The translations under genes and the position numbers were made by a program. From positions 67,010 to 131,009 of the forward strand of contig QFQQ01000010.1 of the NCBI GenBank assembly GCA_003243445.1: a DNA stretch of 64,000 nt. Reading direction: 5' to 3'. The DNA comes from Citrobacter freundii. Its GTDB lineage: Bacteria; Bacteroidota; Bacteroidia; Chitinophagales; Chitinophagaceae. Under the pieces are notes generated by a model, which was not told the origin of the DNA, did no database searches, and saw only the letters and a list, made by a program, of their open reading frames with translations. Positions 47,339-55,696 of the stretch are shown here, one piece after another (within the stretch, counting starts at the first letter, position 1; each line of letters begins with the position of its first letter).

Positions 47339-47704
47339 TCATAAGGCCGTTACGGGAGGACTTTTGTTGGAGAAAAGAAAATGTGAGACCTGTAGAAGAG
47401 GCTCTTTACGTGCAGGAACAAGTGAGATGAATGTGAACGACGGACGGATATCCGGTTTACATTCATTCCAGGTGTAGGCAGTATAATGATGAGAACAGAT
47501 GGAACATTTATCTGTTGCAATACCAGCTTTTGAAATAACAATGCCATCAGCACGATCCTGTTTTATGACATGTGCTTTTCCAGCCCGTGTTATCATTTCA
47601 GGAATAGAATGCCTGTGCCAAAGCTGTACCGGTGTTGCAACAAACATATAAAGCAGCAGTAAAACCGCCGCTACACGCTGTTGATATGGAGAATGCCTTC
47701 TCAA
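47339..47704 (-). CDS. Small membrane-anchored Cys/His protein (putative metal binding)
   Basis: 121 aa if started at TTG 47704 (RRHSPYQQRVAAVLLLLYMFVATPV), which gives a basic N-terminus and one hydrophobic helix; there is no ATG before the helix (the first is 47647). After the helix come WHRHS, then CSICSHHYTAYTW, and a C-terminal SPPV. The layout is the same as in the divergent product at 47879-48223: MRR..., helix, His cluster, CSxC and a PP near the end. No domain name known to me with certainty; some such proteins are grouped near DUF2946. An identical 15-bp box lies just before each of the two genes. Likely metal-responsive. Confidence 0.55.
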   Translation of the reverse strand: MRRHSPYQQRVAAVLLLLYMFVATPVQLWHRHSIPEMITRAGKAHVIKQDRADGIVISKAGIATDKCSICSHHYTAYTWNECKPDIRPSFTFISLVPARKEPLLQVSHFLFSNKSPPVTAL

Positions 47705-47712
47705 AAAAAAAA

Positions 47713-47727
47713 TGCAATATTGTTGCA
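47713..47727 (-). promoter_or_regulatory. Fur/Zur-like box in front of the minus-strand small gene
   Basis: TGCAATATTGTTGCA, an inverted repeat of 7-1-7 form (TGCAAyA-n-TrTTGCA, one mismatch). It lies 9-23 nt before the proposed TTG start of the gene at 47339-47704. The same 15-mer recurs at 47837. Confidence 0.6.
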
Positions 47728-47836
47728 AAATAAGGATTTTAGATTTAGCCAAAAAGAAAATGTAGATAATAAGCTTTTTGGCTGGTTATAACATTTCAAG
47801 CCCACAGATCACTAAAACTTAACATCTCTTCATTTT

Positions 47837-47851
47837 TGCAATATTGTTGCA
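47837..47851 (+). promoter_or_regulatory. Fur/Zur-like box in front of the plus-strand small gene
   Basis: A second exact copy of TGCAATATTGTTGCA. It contains TTG (47847-47849), 18 bp before a consensus -7 box TATATTTG (47868-47875), so a bound protein would sit on the -33 element. That promoter would start transcription almost at the ATG (47879), which implies a leaderless message or a later start. Confidence 0.65.
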
Positions 47852-47878
47852 TTTTATAAATTCACCCTATATTTGCCC

Positions 47879-48223
47879 ATGCGCCGGAATGTTCATCCAA
47901 AAATTCGCAGAGCGGCCTCCTGTTTTTTCCTCCTGCTAATGGTCGTCCTGCAGGCGGGTAAGTTGTTCCATGCTTCCCAACATAAGACACATGAACGTTC
48001 CGACGCAAATTCCTCATCCGCAGAAAAACATAACGTTGCCCATTTCACGCAAACAATCTGCAGCGCCTGCGAATTTGAATGCTGCCGGGAAGCTTTACCA
48101 GAAAATGCAATTGTCTTTGGGGGCGTCGTAACACACGCAGCAACCCGGGTGATTCCGCGCGTTGCTTCTTTAGTCACTCCTCTTTACACTCATGCAGACT
48201 GGCGCGGACCTCCGTCCTGCTAA
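47879..48223 (+). CDS. Small membrane-anchored Cys/His protein (putative metal binding)
   Basis: 114 aa from ATG 47879: MRRNVHPKIRR, a hydrophobic helix (SCFFLLLMVVLQAG), a His-rich stretch (LFHASQHKTHERSD, EKHNVAHF), then CSACEFECCRE and a C-terminal HADWRGPPSC. The C-terminal RGPP-type ending and the CSxC motif are also seen in outline in the divergent gene product. Probably an exported or membrane-tethered metal-binding protein; I cannot give a function. A TTG six bases earlier is a possible but weaker start. Control by the 15-bp box and -7 element just upstream is likely. Confidence 0.6.
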   Translation: MRRNVHPKIRRAASCFFLLLMVVLQAGKLFHASQHKTHERSDANSSSAEKHNVAHFTQTICSACEFECCREALPENAIVFGGVVTHAATRVIPRVASLVTPLYTHADWRGPPSC

Positions 48224-48309
48224 GCCTGCAATCCCTGCAACATCATGCTGGTACTACCTGGCAGCGGTGACGCATCATTCTTTTATAAATCTTTAGTAAA
48301 CGATTTTTG

Positions 48310-49107
48310 ATGAAGAAAGCATATTTCTTTCTGTCATTGTTGTTCCTGCTATCATGCAGCGTGCAGCAAAAGACTTCCGCATATATCCGCAATCATGCAT
48401 CCCTGGCAGATAGCCTGCTGGCCACGGCGCTCGATAATGAAGCGCTTTACTCCGTGCTTGATACGATCAAACCGATCAGCAGCATTCTGTCTCTACGCTA
48501 TAAGGTCAACACAGATAGCCTGGCAAGACCTGGAACATCAGAACGGATCGATACTGTGGTTTTATACCAGCAGTTATGTCGTGCATTAAGCAATGATCAC
48601 GTGACATTCGTAGCAGTTCCATTTCGGGATCTCTTTAAAGGTGAAAAGACCATTGAGATATATGCGGTGAATCTCTTAAAGCTCAAAAGCAAGGTCAGGG
48701 AGTACAGTTCGTTTTTCACCCTATTTGGTATCACGCCTGAAAGCGATCCGGCCCAGGTGATCACTATCATTGAGAATGCCGCCAAATATGAACGCTGGCG
48801 GGGATACGGGTACCTGTTCGGATACCCGGATTACGCAGTGGATTTTTTTGTAGACGCTGGTAAAAGCCAGGACTCCACCAGCAAATTCGTAACGCGTGAT
48901 TTCTTTCAGATCCCCGTATACGCAGCCGCGGAAGGGCACTTTACGTATGCTATACCCAAAGGTCATCAGCCCGGACCAGCCGACTCAACGCTCTATCATC
49001 AGGCAGTGCAGACGCTGGATAGATACAGTGAAATGCGCAGCAAGTATGTATCAGCACGGGGGATGAGAGCGCTTGCGTTGTGGAAGGACTGGCAAAACAA
49101 ACAATAA
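48310..49107 (+). CDS. Hypothetical lipoprotein
   Basis: 265 aa, lipoprotein signal (FLSLLFLLSC-SVQQ). I start at ATG 48310. I recognise no domain. Notable parts: an N-terminal helical stretch (YIRNHASLADSLLATALDNEALYSVLDTIKPIS), a charged middle and ERWRGYGYLFGYPDYAVDFFVDAG, which looks conserved and could be a ligand site. It lies 27 bp before the COG0523 GTPase gene and 86 bp after the small Cys/His gene, so it may belong to the same metal-linked operon. Confidence 0.7.
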   Translation: MKKAYFFLSLLFLLSCSVQQKTSAYIRNHASLADSLLATALDNEALYSVLDTIKPISSILSLRYKVNTDSLARPGTSERIDTVVLYQQLCRALSNDHVTFVAVPFRDLFKGEKTIEIYAVNLLKLKSKVREYSSFFTLFGITPESDPAQVITIIENAAKYERWRGYGYLFGYPDYAVDFFVDAGKSQDSTSKFVTRDFFQIPVYAAAEGHFTYAIPKGHQPGPADSTLYHQAVQTLDRYSEMRSKYVSARGMRALALWKDWQNKQ

Positions 49108-49134
49108 TGAAATAAACTAAAAGAACAGAAGAAC

Positions 49135-50337
49135 ATGACCATACAGCAAAAATTACCCGTTACCGTATTAAGCGGATTTTTAGGAGCGGGCAAAACAACT
49201 TTATTAAATCACATTCTGCATAACAAGCAAGACATGAAAGTTGCCGTGATCGTGAATGATATGAGTGAAGTGAATATCGATGCGCGTCTTGTAGAAAATG
49301 AACATACGCTGCACAAAACCGAAGAACGCCTGGTGGAGATGAGCAATGGTTGCATCTGCTGTACGCTTCGCGAAGACCTTCTCAAAGAAGTGGAGCGGCT
49401 TGCGGCTGAAAAAAAGTTTGATTACCTGCTGATCGAAAGCACCGGCATTAGCGAACCGCTTCCAGTTGCACAAACATTCTGTTACCAGGATGATAATAAC
49501 GGCATCGATCTGAGCCGTGTTGCAAAGCTCGATACACTCGTTACCGTGATCGATTGCCTTAATTTCATTAAAGATTTTTCAACAATGGACACTTTGCAGG
49601 ATCGTCAGCTAACGGAAATGGAAGGAGACCGCCGCAGTATCGTGAACCTGCTCACGGATCAGATAGAATTCGCCAATGTGATCATCCTGAACAAAACAGA
49701 TCTGGTAAGCCGGGAACAGGTGCAAATGATCGGGAAGCTCTTACACAAACTGAACCCGGGAGCAAGGCAGGTAGAATCCACCATGGGAAAGGTTGATCTG
49801 TCCACCATCCTGAACACCGGTCTTTTCAATTTTGAAACCACCAGTGAGCAAACGTCCTGGATCGAAGAGCGAAGCAAACAGCATATTCCCGAGACAGAAG
49901 AATATGGGATCAGTTCCTTTGTATTCCGCTCGCGCAGGCCGTTTCATCCCGAGCGTTTCTGGCATTATGTGAACGAACAATGGCACAGTAATGTGATCCG
50001 CAGCAAAGGGATGTTCTGGCTCGGAAGCAGACCTGATGACGCGTTGAACTGGAGCCAGGCAGGTGGAAGTCTCCGCACCGAACAGGCAGGCGTATGGTGG
50101 TGCAGCATGCCCTACAGCAAACGAATCCGATACGCTTCATTTGTCGAACATCAGCAATCCATTGAAAAGCGTTGGGATAAAAAATACGGGGACCGCTGCA
50201 TCGAACTGGTGATCATCGGGCAGGACCTTGATAAAGGAAAGATCTACCGCGAATTGGAAGAATGTCTTTGCACCGGCGCCGAGTTCGAAGCAATGGAAAA
50301 AGGAGCTTTTGTAAAAGACAGGTTCTACGTGATGTGA
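49135..50337 (+). CDS. COG0523 (CobW/ZigA-like) metallochaperone GTPase
   Basis: 400-aa cytoplasmic G3E GTPase thought to deliver zinc or another metal to client proteins. Walker A SGFLGAGKTTLLNH (13-26), the metal-binding CxCC in NGCICCTLRED (Cys73, 75, 76), ESTGISEP, the GTP base motif NKTDL and a CobW C-terminal domain (SSFVFRSRRPFHPERFW...). Length and C-terminus fit the ZigA/YeiR group, many of which are repressed by Zur. It is followed 58 bp later by a PhoA-type phosphatase, a zinc enzyme and a plausible client. No Fur/Zur-like box is seen directly before it, so it may depend on the promoter at 47868. Confidence 0.93.
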   Translation: MTIQQKLPVTVLSGFLGAGKTTLLNHILHNKQDMKVAVIVNDMSEVNIDARLVENEHTLHKTEERLVEMSNGCICCTLREDLLKEVERLAAEKKFDYLLIESTGISEPLPVAQTFCYQDDNNGIDLSRVAKLDTLVTVIDCLNFIKDFSTMDTLQDRQLTEMEGDRRSIVNLLTDQIEFANVIILNKTDLVSREQVQMIGKLLHKLNPGARQVESTMGKVDLSTILNTGLFNFETTSEQTSWIEERSKQHIPETEEYGISSFVFRSRRPFHPERFWHYVNEQWHSNVIRSKGMFWLGSRPDDALNWSQAGGSLRTEQAGVWWCSMPYSKRIRYASFVEHQQSIEKRWDKKYGDRCIELVIIGQDLDKGKIYRELEECLCTGAEFEAMEKGAFVKDRFYVM

Positions 50338-50395
50338 TGCCTGCAATACATTCAACAAGTCCCGCAACGATGAATAATGAATTAAAAAATCAATC

Positions 50396-51817
50396 ATGGA
50401 AAGAAGATCATTTCTTCGCAACTCATCACTGATCATGACGGCCGGCGCATTGTTTGGCCCGGCCCGCAGCTCCGCAAATTCTTTTGCCGGACAAAAAGGG
50501 AAAACCGTCCGTAACATCATCTTTATGGTCAGTGATGGCATGAGCACGGGTACGCTTAACATGACAGACCTGCTGTTGCAACGTAAAGAAGGCCGCCGTA
50601 GCACCTGGCTGAGTTTATATGATGAAAAGAAAGTAACGCGCGCCCTGATGGATACTGCATCCGCAAGTTCGTTGGTAACTGATTCCGCAGCTGCCAGTTC
50701 ATCCTGGGGCGGCGGCAAAAGAGTGAAGAACGGCTCACTCAATACCAATGCCGATGGATCTTTTAACATACCCATCTTGCAAAAATTCAAAGCAGCTGGT
50801 AAAGCTGTCGGTTGTGTGACAACAGTGCCCATCACACATGCCACACCTGCCGGATTTTGCATCTGCAATGATAAACGTGGCGATCAGGAAGAGATCGCCA
50901 TGCAATATCTTCCGTTGAGGTTCGACGTAATGATGGGCGGCGGCAAACAATATTTCTCTGCAGAAAAAAGAAAAGATAAGCAGGACATGCTGCGGCAATA
51001 CCGTGATAAGGGTTATGATACCGTTACTGAAAAAAAGCAATTGCTTTCTGTAACAGGTGATAAGCCATTGCTCGGTGTTTTCGCCGATGATGGCCTCCCC
51101 TATACCATCGATCAGCAACAGGATGAAACGGTCAAAGCCATCGTTCCCACACTATCAGAAATGACAGCCACAGCAATTTCATTGCTCAATAAACATCCAA
51201 ACGGATTTGTACTTCAGGTGGAAGCAGGTAAAGTGGACTGGGCTGCGCATGCCAACGACATCAGTGCCCTCGTCTATGACCAGGCCGCATTTGATGACGC
51301 CATCCGTGAAGCCATCAACTTTGCCTCCTCACGCGAAGACACGCTGGTGATCATCACCACCGATCATGGTAATGCAAACCCCGGCTTGTTCTATGGAAAT
51401 GACGCCAACAGGAATTTTGATATGCTCCGGCATTTCCGTCACAGCAACGACTGGATCCTGAATGGCATTGACCGAAATTTTTTCCCACAACAGGTTATCG
51501 AGAGAGTTGAATATGCAACCGGCATGGCCTTAAAAAAGGAAGAAGCTACTACGCTGCTGGCATCTTATTCCTCTAATGAAACAGGCATATATAATCCACG
51601 GCATCTGCCTTTTAAATACCTCGCCGACCTGCAGCGGACGTATACATCTGTAGGCTGGGCTTCCATGGACCATTCGGCGGATTTTGTTGAGCTGGCCTTG
51701 TACGGACCGGGCAGTCAATTACTTCCTCCTTTCGTCAAAAACACAGATCTGCATTTTCTCATGCTCCAGGCAGCAGGCATACCTGATACCGGAGTGCAGG
51801 CAGGCTCAATTGCCTAA
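50396..51817 (+). CDS. phoA: PhoA-type alkaline phosphatase, Tat-exported
   Basis: 473 aa. Leader ERRSFLRNSSLIMTAGALFG is Tat-like. Alkaline-phosphatase fold with first metal Asp (FMVSDGMS), nucleophile Ser97 in VTDSAAASS, THATPAGF, metal ligands in VEAGKVDWAAHAND, TTDHGN and SMDHSADFV. It hydrolyses phosphomonoesters outside the cytoplasm, using two Zn and one Mg in known members. The E. coli enzyme is of similar length (~470). No Pho-box-like repeat was noticed upstream. Being just after a metallochaperone gene hints at zinc supply to it. Confidence 0.92.
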   Translation: MERRSFLRNSSLIMTAGALFGPARSSANSFAGQKGKTVRNIIFMVSDGMSTGTLNMTDLLLQRKEGRRSTWLSLYDEKKVTRALMDTASASSLVTDSAAASSSWGGGKRVKNGSLNTNADGSFNIPILQKFKAAGKAVGCVTTVPITHATPAGFCICNDKRGDQEEIAMQYLPLRFDVMMGGGKQYFSAEKRKDKQDMLRQYRDKGYDTVTEKKQLLSVTGDKPLLGVFADDGLPYTIDQQQDETVKAIVPTLSEMTATAISLLNKHPNGFVLQVEAGKVDWAAHANDISALVYDQAAFDDAIREAINFASSREDTLVIITTDHGNANPGLFYGNDANRNFDMLRHFRHSNDWILNGIDRNFFPQQVIERVEYATGMALKKEEATTLLASYSSNETGIYNPRHLPFKYLADLQRTYTSVGWASMDHSADFVELALYGPGSQLLPPFVKNTDLHFLMLQAAGIPDTGVQAGSIA

Positions 51818-51891
51818 CCTCTCTCTCACCTTATTATTGTACGCCTTCGCGCAACTTAACGGTATTGAAATCCTTAGAGGAGAAAATTTCT

Positions 51892-52095
51892 ATGCTACTT
51901 ATGAAAATTTATGGCATTGATCGCTGGAGCATAAAAAAGAACCCGGATTTACTCCTTTCGCCACGCGGCCCTTCGAAAGTAAGTAAGCGAACGGAAGATG
52001 AACGAAATCGAAATTGTATTGAGAAAGTATATTTTGTTCTCAACGACTTGGCCCCCGAAGAAGCGCTGAATTATCTAAAAAAGCTCGAATCATGA
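51892..52095 (+). CDS. Small hypothetical protein
   Basis: 67 codons from ATG 51892 (MLLMKIYGIDRWSIKKN), ending LAPEEALNYLKKLES. It is preceded at 9 nt by AGAGGAG (51876-51882), a rare good Shine-Dalgarno in this window. It is soluble and charged, without recognisable domain. It begins 74 bp after the phosphatase gene. Confidence 0.5.
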   Translation: MLLMKIYGIDRWSIKKNPDLLLSPRGPSKVSKRTEDERNRNCIEKVYFVLNDLAPEEALNYLKKLES

Positions 52096-52377
52096 ACTGT
52101 ACAATGTAATGCTGGCGTAAAGTAATGATCTAAAATGCATGCTATACAACATTTCGATACAGAATAATAAAATCCTCTATCAGCAATGGTTACAGAAAAT
52201 AAATCTGCAAAAGAAAATAACAGATGTCTTTAACCCACTCGTAGATGCAGCGGTGGTACCAATGAAAGTAATGGTAACACCGGAGCCGGATTGAAACAAT
52301 GAAGTATTTCAATCTGGTATTAGGCCTCACAGCCATACTTTTTTAAAATGGGAATAGATGTAAAAACCATACTTCGA

Positions 52378-53649
52378 TTATTCAACCTTTACTAACATTG
52401 ATTTCCATCTTTCATTTGTATGAAGTACCGCAAAGGATTTTTCTGCTAACCATCGTTTGCGGTTGACTTCACCCCGCTGAAATAATAAATATAAAAAGTC
52501 AAGGGAGATGCTGCTGAATTTTTCCTGTTTGTTAATAGCAGCGATTTTGGCAAACAGGATTGCTGCTTTATAATTGTCTTCACTGCTCATACCACCCTGC
52601 ACGGCTGATGCATCGTTATAAATATCATACACCTTGTCAAAATTTTGTTGCCGGTAATAATAGGCTCCGCTATCTCTTCCGGTTTTTAACCAGGCTTGCT
52701 CCTGGCTTTCCCTTTTTATTACATATTCTTTTGCAGGGAGCGTATAAGTGAAGCCATAAGTCAGTGCATAAATATGCAACGGTAATACCCCAAGCTTTCT
52801 TCTCCTGTCATCTACTTTATCTTCATCCGCGATAGAACGAAAGCCGGATGCTTCACCATTACTGGTCCAGTTCACCTGTGTACCATATAATTGTTTATAG
52901 TTGAGGTTGCATTGTACGCGGTCATACAGGAATGCATAGTTTTCAGCATTCAGTTCTTTGGTGCCGAGTAATTTTTTCATCGCCGCTAATGCATTTCGTT
53001 GAAAAGCCACGTCCATATCCGCGTGCTGCACGACCAGCCATAAATTATTCTGCCCGTCTTTTCCTATTTGTGAAATCCCCGGCCAGCCATACTGAGCAAT
53101 TATTTCTTTTGCTGCCAGTAAATTATCGGCATCTGCTTTGGCAATCGCCGCATTGATTATTTTTCTTTCTTCTTTACTTTTCGCCTGCACTCTTTTATAG
53201 CGTAGTTGCTGGTCCTGCAACGTCATAGTATTGATGCGTTGCCGCAGCGCAGGTAATTGTAGTGTTGCCTCGAATATCTTTTCTTTAGCAACTGCCTTTG
53301 TTATTACTGCATCCCATTTATCTTTTTGGGTTTGCTTCAGCCAGTCAAAATAATCATCATTCACCAACCAGCCTGCTTCTGTCCATCCGGAATCAATCGC
53401 AGCAGTTAAATACCGAAAAGCTTTTCCTGCATTACTATCCAGTGCATAAACACCTGCTGTTTTATACGCAGTCAGTGCATCCGGTTGACGCAGGATAAAG
53501 GCCTCTTCAAATATGGATATAGCTTTTTTTGCATTACGCTGCAAATGAAACAAGCCTGCTTTCGCCGTGAGTGAATCATAGCCATAGCCGGGCTGGGCAG
53601 TTAACTGGTTCGTGAGCAAGAGCAGATAAATAATAAACCATTTTTTCAT
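52378..53649 (-). CDS. Exported TPR-like protein with DUF6624 domain
   Basis: 423 aa; start at ATG 53649 (MKKWFIIYLLLLTNQLTAQ), a good signal peptide. N-terminal part has TPR-like helices (AKKAISIFEEAFILRQPDALTAYKTAGVYALDS). The second part shows the DUF6624 signature: YGWPGISQIGKDGQNNLWLVVQHADMDVAFQRNALAAM, LYDRVQCNLNYKQLYGTQ, LGVLPLHIYALTYG. Function unknown. It stands alone on the minus strand with ~280 bp of empty sequence on its 3' side. Confidence 0.85.
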   Translation of the reverse strand: MKKWFIIYLLLLTNQLTAQPGYGYDSLTAKAGLFHLQRNAKKAISIFEEAFILRQPDALTAYKTAGVYALDSNAGKAFRYLTAAIDSGWTEAGWLVNDDYFDWLKQTQKDKWDAVITKAVAKEKIFEATLQLPALRQRINTMTLQDQQLRYKRVQAKSKEERKIINAAIAKADADNLLAAKEIIAQYGWPGISQIGKDGQNNLWLVVQHADMDVAFQRNALAAMKKLLGTKELNAENYAFLYDRVQCNLNYKQLYGTQVNWTSNGEASGFRSIADEDKVDDRRRKLGVLPLHIYALTYGFTYTLPAKEYVIKRESQEQAWLKTGRDSGAYYYRQQNFDKVYDIYNDASAVQGGMSSEDNYKAAILFAKIAAINKQEKFSSISLDFLYLLFQRGEVNRKRWLAEKSFAVLHTNERWKSMLVKVE

Positions 53650-54134
53650 CGTACCGTAAATATAACCCGTTAGAGCTCTTGTGAACCTAAGGGAAATTGA
53701 CAAGCTTCATCAATGGTCAGATATTCTTTTTGGCTGATGATTGGATTGTAAAGGCTGATGGCCTTGTCTTTCTGAATAACAGTTTCTATCTTTTCATTCC
53801 GCTTTGTTCTTTTATAAAGCAGCCTTGCAAAGTCAAGAGAACAGGAAGGGTAATCGCTTTCCTGGGGATATATTTCTCACTGCACACTTCACAACTTCAT
53901 CCCTGCTGTACGTGTCCTGTCCACCGGATAGATCATTTCTTGTAAAATGTTAATAAGGAAACTGTTGTGTAAGTTTTGGGGAGTCTTTTGTAAAGTAAGG
54001 CGAACTCCACGAATAACTCCACATACATGGGGTGTAAACAGATGTGCGAAGCTGTAAGTTGCTGCAATAAAAAACCCGCAAATCATTGATCCTGCGGGTT
54101 TTCCTTTTATCTCTTTACTTAACTGAAGTAAGAT
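53650..54134. other. Intergenic gap beside tRNA-Ser
   Basis: 485 bp. Apart from the terminator at 54065-54102 nothing is supported. An 82-codon plus-strand frame (53697-53945) and a 96-codon minus frame overlapping the tRNA have no homology I can see. No integrase, second tRNA end or other attachment-site sign was noticed. Confidence 0.6.
54065..54102 (-). terminator. Intrinsic terminator after tRNA-Ser
   Basis: On the minus strand AAAACCCGCA, 12-nt loop, TGCGGGTTTT (perfect 10-bp stem, 54071-54102), then more T residues, 33 bp after the tRNA 3' end. Confidence 0.85.
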
Positions 54135-54222
<88 letters not shown>

Positions 54223-54544
54223 GGCGCAAAAATAGGATTGCTGAAGAAAACAGCAAAATAGTATCACATCTTTTTTGGAATTTATTTCAATGTATTTCAG
54301 GAGGATAGATGGAACTGAAGCATGACGTCATTCATCTGGAGCACAATTAAGAATTTAAATGTATCCGTCTTTAAAAGCAGCGGACTAAGAGGGCTGCAAC
54401 TTTCTGCTATTTCCGTGCGGGACAAGTCTGCAAAGGACAAAAATATCCTGGGCCTGAAAAAGGATCGGGGAATAGACATAATCTTAGTGAGATCTCTGCT
54501 GATCAAATCCTTACTAAGATCTACAGCAAATCAGGGCGGTGTAA
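54223..54544. other. Intergenic gap between tRNA-Ser promoter and LacI gene end
   Basis: 322 bp. Its left end holds the tRNA promoter (separate entry). An open plus-strand frame (54322-54606) runs into the LacI gene on the other strand; it has no signal, domain or homology I can see. Nothing else is noticed. Confidence 0.55.
54227..54258 (-). promoter_or_regulatory. Promoter of tRNA-Ser
   Basis: On the minus strand TTTTG (54258-54254), exactly 19 bp, then TATTTTTG (54234-54227): a perfect match to the Bacteroidota primary-sigma consensus TTTG-N19-TAnnTTTG. The box ends 4 bp before the mature tRNA 5' end, so transcription starts at or very near it. Confidence 0.88.
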
Positions 54545-55567
54545 CTATTTTGCCGAAGGATAATTTGATACCACTTCTCCATTCATCACCACCCTTTTCT
54601 CCATAATATTCTCTTCTTTGTGACTGATCAGCCGAAGCAATGTTTCTGTTGCTTTCTCTGCCTGTTCATAAGGGAACTGTTCAACAGAAACCAGTGGCCG
54701 GTCATCCAGGTAACTTGTCACCGGAAGGTTTGCATAACTTGCGAAGTAAATGTCCTTGTTGATCTTCAAACCAAGTGAGCGGGAATATTTGATCGCATCA
54801 AGCGTGATATAATCGTTAAAGGCGATCACGGCAGTGGGCCGTTCAGGTAATGCCAGCAATTGTTGAATGGCTTCCTGTGTCTGTTCTTTCTCGAGATTTG
54901 TCTGAACGATATAGCCGGGAACCTGCGGCAATTTATTTTTTGTCATCGCATGCTTATAACCGAGCAAACGTTCTTCTGATGCCGTCATCGATTCAGGGCC
55001 TTTGATAAAACCGATCCTTGTATGACCATGCGCAACCAGCCAGTCGACCAGTTTTTCCGAGCTATCTCTCAGATCGCAGGAAACCGTATACGCATCCGGG
55101 AGATCAGGAACTCGATCAAAGAACACTACCGGTATCCCGTATTTTTTCAACGCCTCGAAATGGTCGTAATCAATAGTATTTTTTGAAAGAGACACAAGCA
55201 GACCATCCACTCTGTGCTTGCGCATGGTATCTACCAGTTTCTTCTCGCGGTCCATATCATCACGCGACTGCCCTATAAGTACGGTATAATTATTTTGAAT
55301 GGCGATATCTTCTATTCCATTGATCGCCGTCGAGAAAAACTCTTCGCGAAGATTGGGTAAGATCACGCCAATAGTGGAAGTCTTACCTTGCTTGAAAGAT
55401 ATAGCCGCCTGGTTCGGTTCATAATTAAGTTCCTCGGCAAGCTTCTGTACCTGCATCTTCGTTCTTAACCCGATACTTGGATGGTTGTGCAAAGCGCGCG
55501 ATACGGTGGAGACTGATACGTTCAATCTGCTGGCGATTTCCTTTATCGTTGCTGGTTTTTGACTCAT
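54545..55567 (-). CDS. LacI-family transcriptional regulator
   Basis: 340 aa. HTH at the N-terminus (TIKEIASRLNVSVSTVSRALHNHPSIG), hinge YEPNQAAISFKQGKTSTIGVI, then the sugar-binding-protein-like sensor (VDGLLVSLSKNT, VVFFDRVPD, GHTRIGFIKGP, RPTAVIAFNDYITLDAIKYSRSLGLKI, LVSVEQFPYEQAEKATETLL). Of the CcpA-like group common in Bacteroidota sugar loci, but here it is not next to a sugar locus. A CGAAT-rich repeat tract lies directly upstream. Its targets and effector are unknown. Confidence 0.93.
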   Translation of the reverse strand: MSQKPATIKEIASRLNVSVSTVSRALHNHPSIGLRTKMQVQKLAEELNYEPNQAAISFKQGKTSTIGVILPNLREEFFSTAINGIEDIAIQNNYTVLIGQSRDDMDREKKLVDTMRKHRVDGLLVSLSKNTIDYDHFEALKKYGIPVVFFDRVPDLPDAYTVSCDLRDSSEKLVDWLVAHGHTRIGFIKGPESMTASEERLLGYKHAMTKNKLPQVPGYIVQTNLEKEQTQEAIQQLLALPERPTAVIAFNDYITLDAIKYSRSLGLKINKDIYFASYANLPVTSYLDDRPLVSVEQFPYEQAEKATETLLRLISHKEENIMEKRVVMNGEVVSNYPSAK

Positions 55568-55634
55568 ACACGAATAGTGCGCGAATTAGCGCGGATGAAC
55601 ACGAATGATGAATACGAATGAACGCGAATTAATT
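55568..55634. repeat. CGAAT-rich intergenic repeat
   Basis: About 67 bp made of variants of one motif: CACGAATAG, GCGCGAATTAG, GCGCGGATGA, ACACGAATGA, TACGAATGA, ACGCGAATTA. The core is roughly nCGAATnA at uneven spacing. It lies between the LacI start and the downstream end of a PlsC-like gene. Function unknown. Confidence 0.6.
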
Positions 55635-55696
55635 GAAATTATGAAATAGAATGCAGACGAAAGCTCATTTTATTTGGATGCACCATTCCCGTAGTA

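Noticed and set aside
54322..54606. 94-codon plus-strand frame near the LacI gene
   Set aside because: It starts in a gap but runs into the LacI gene on the other strand, without domain, signal or promoter.
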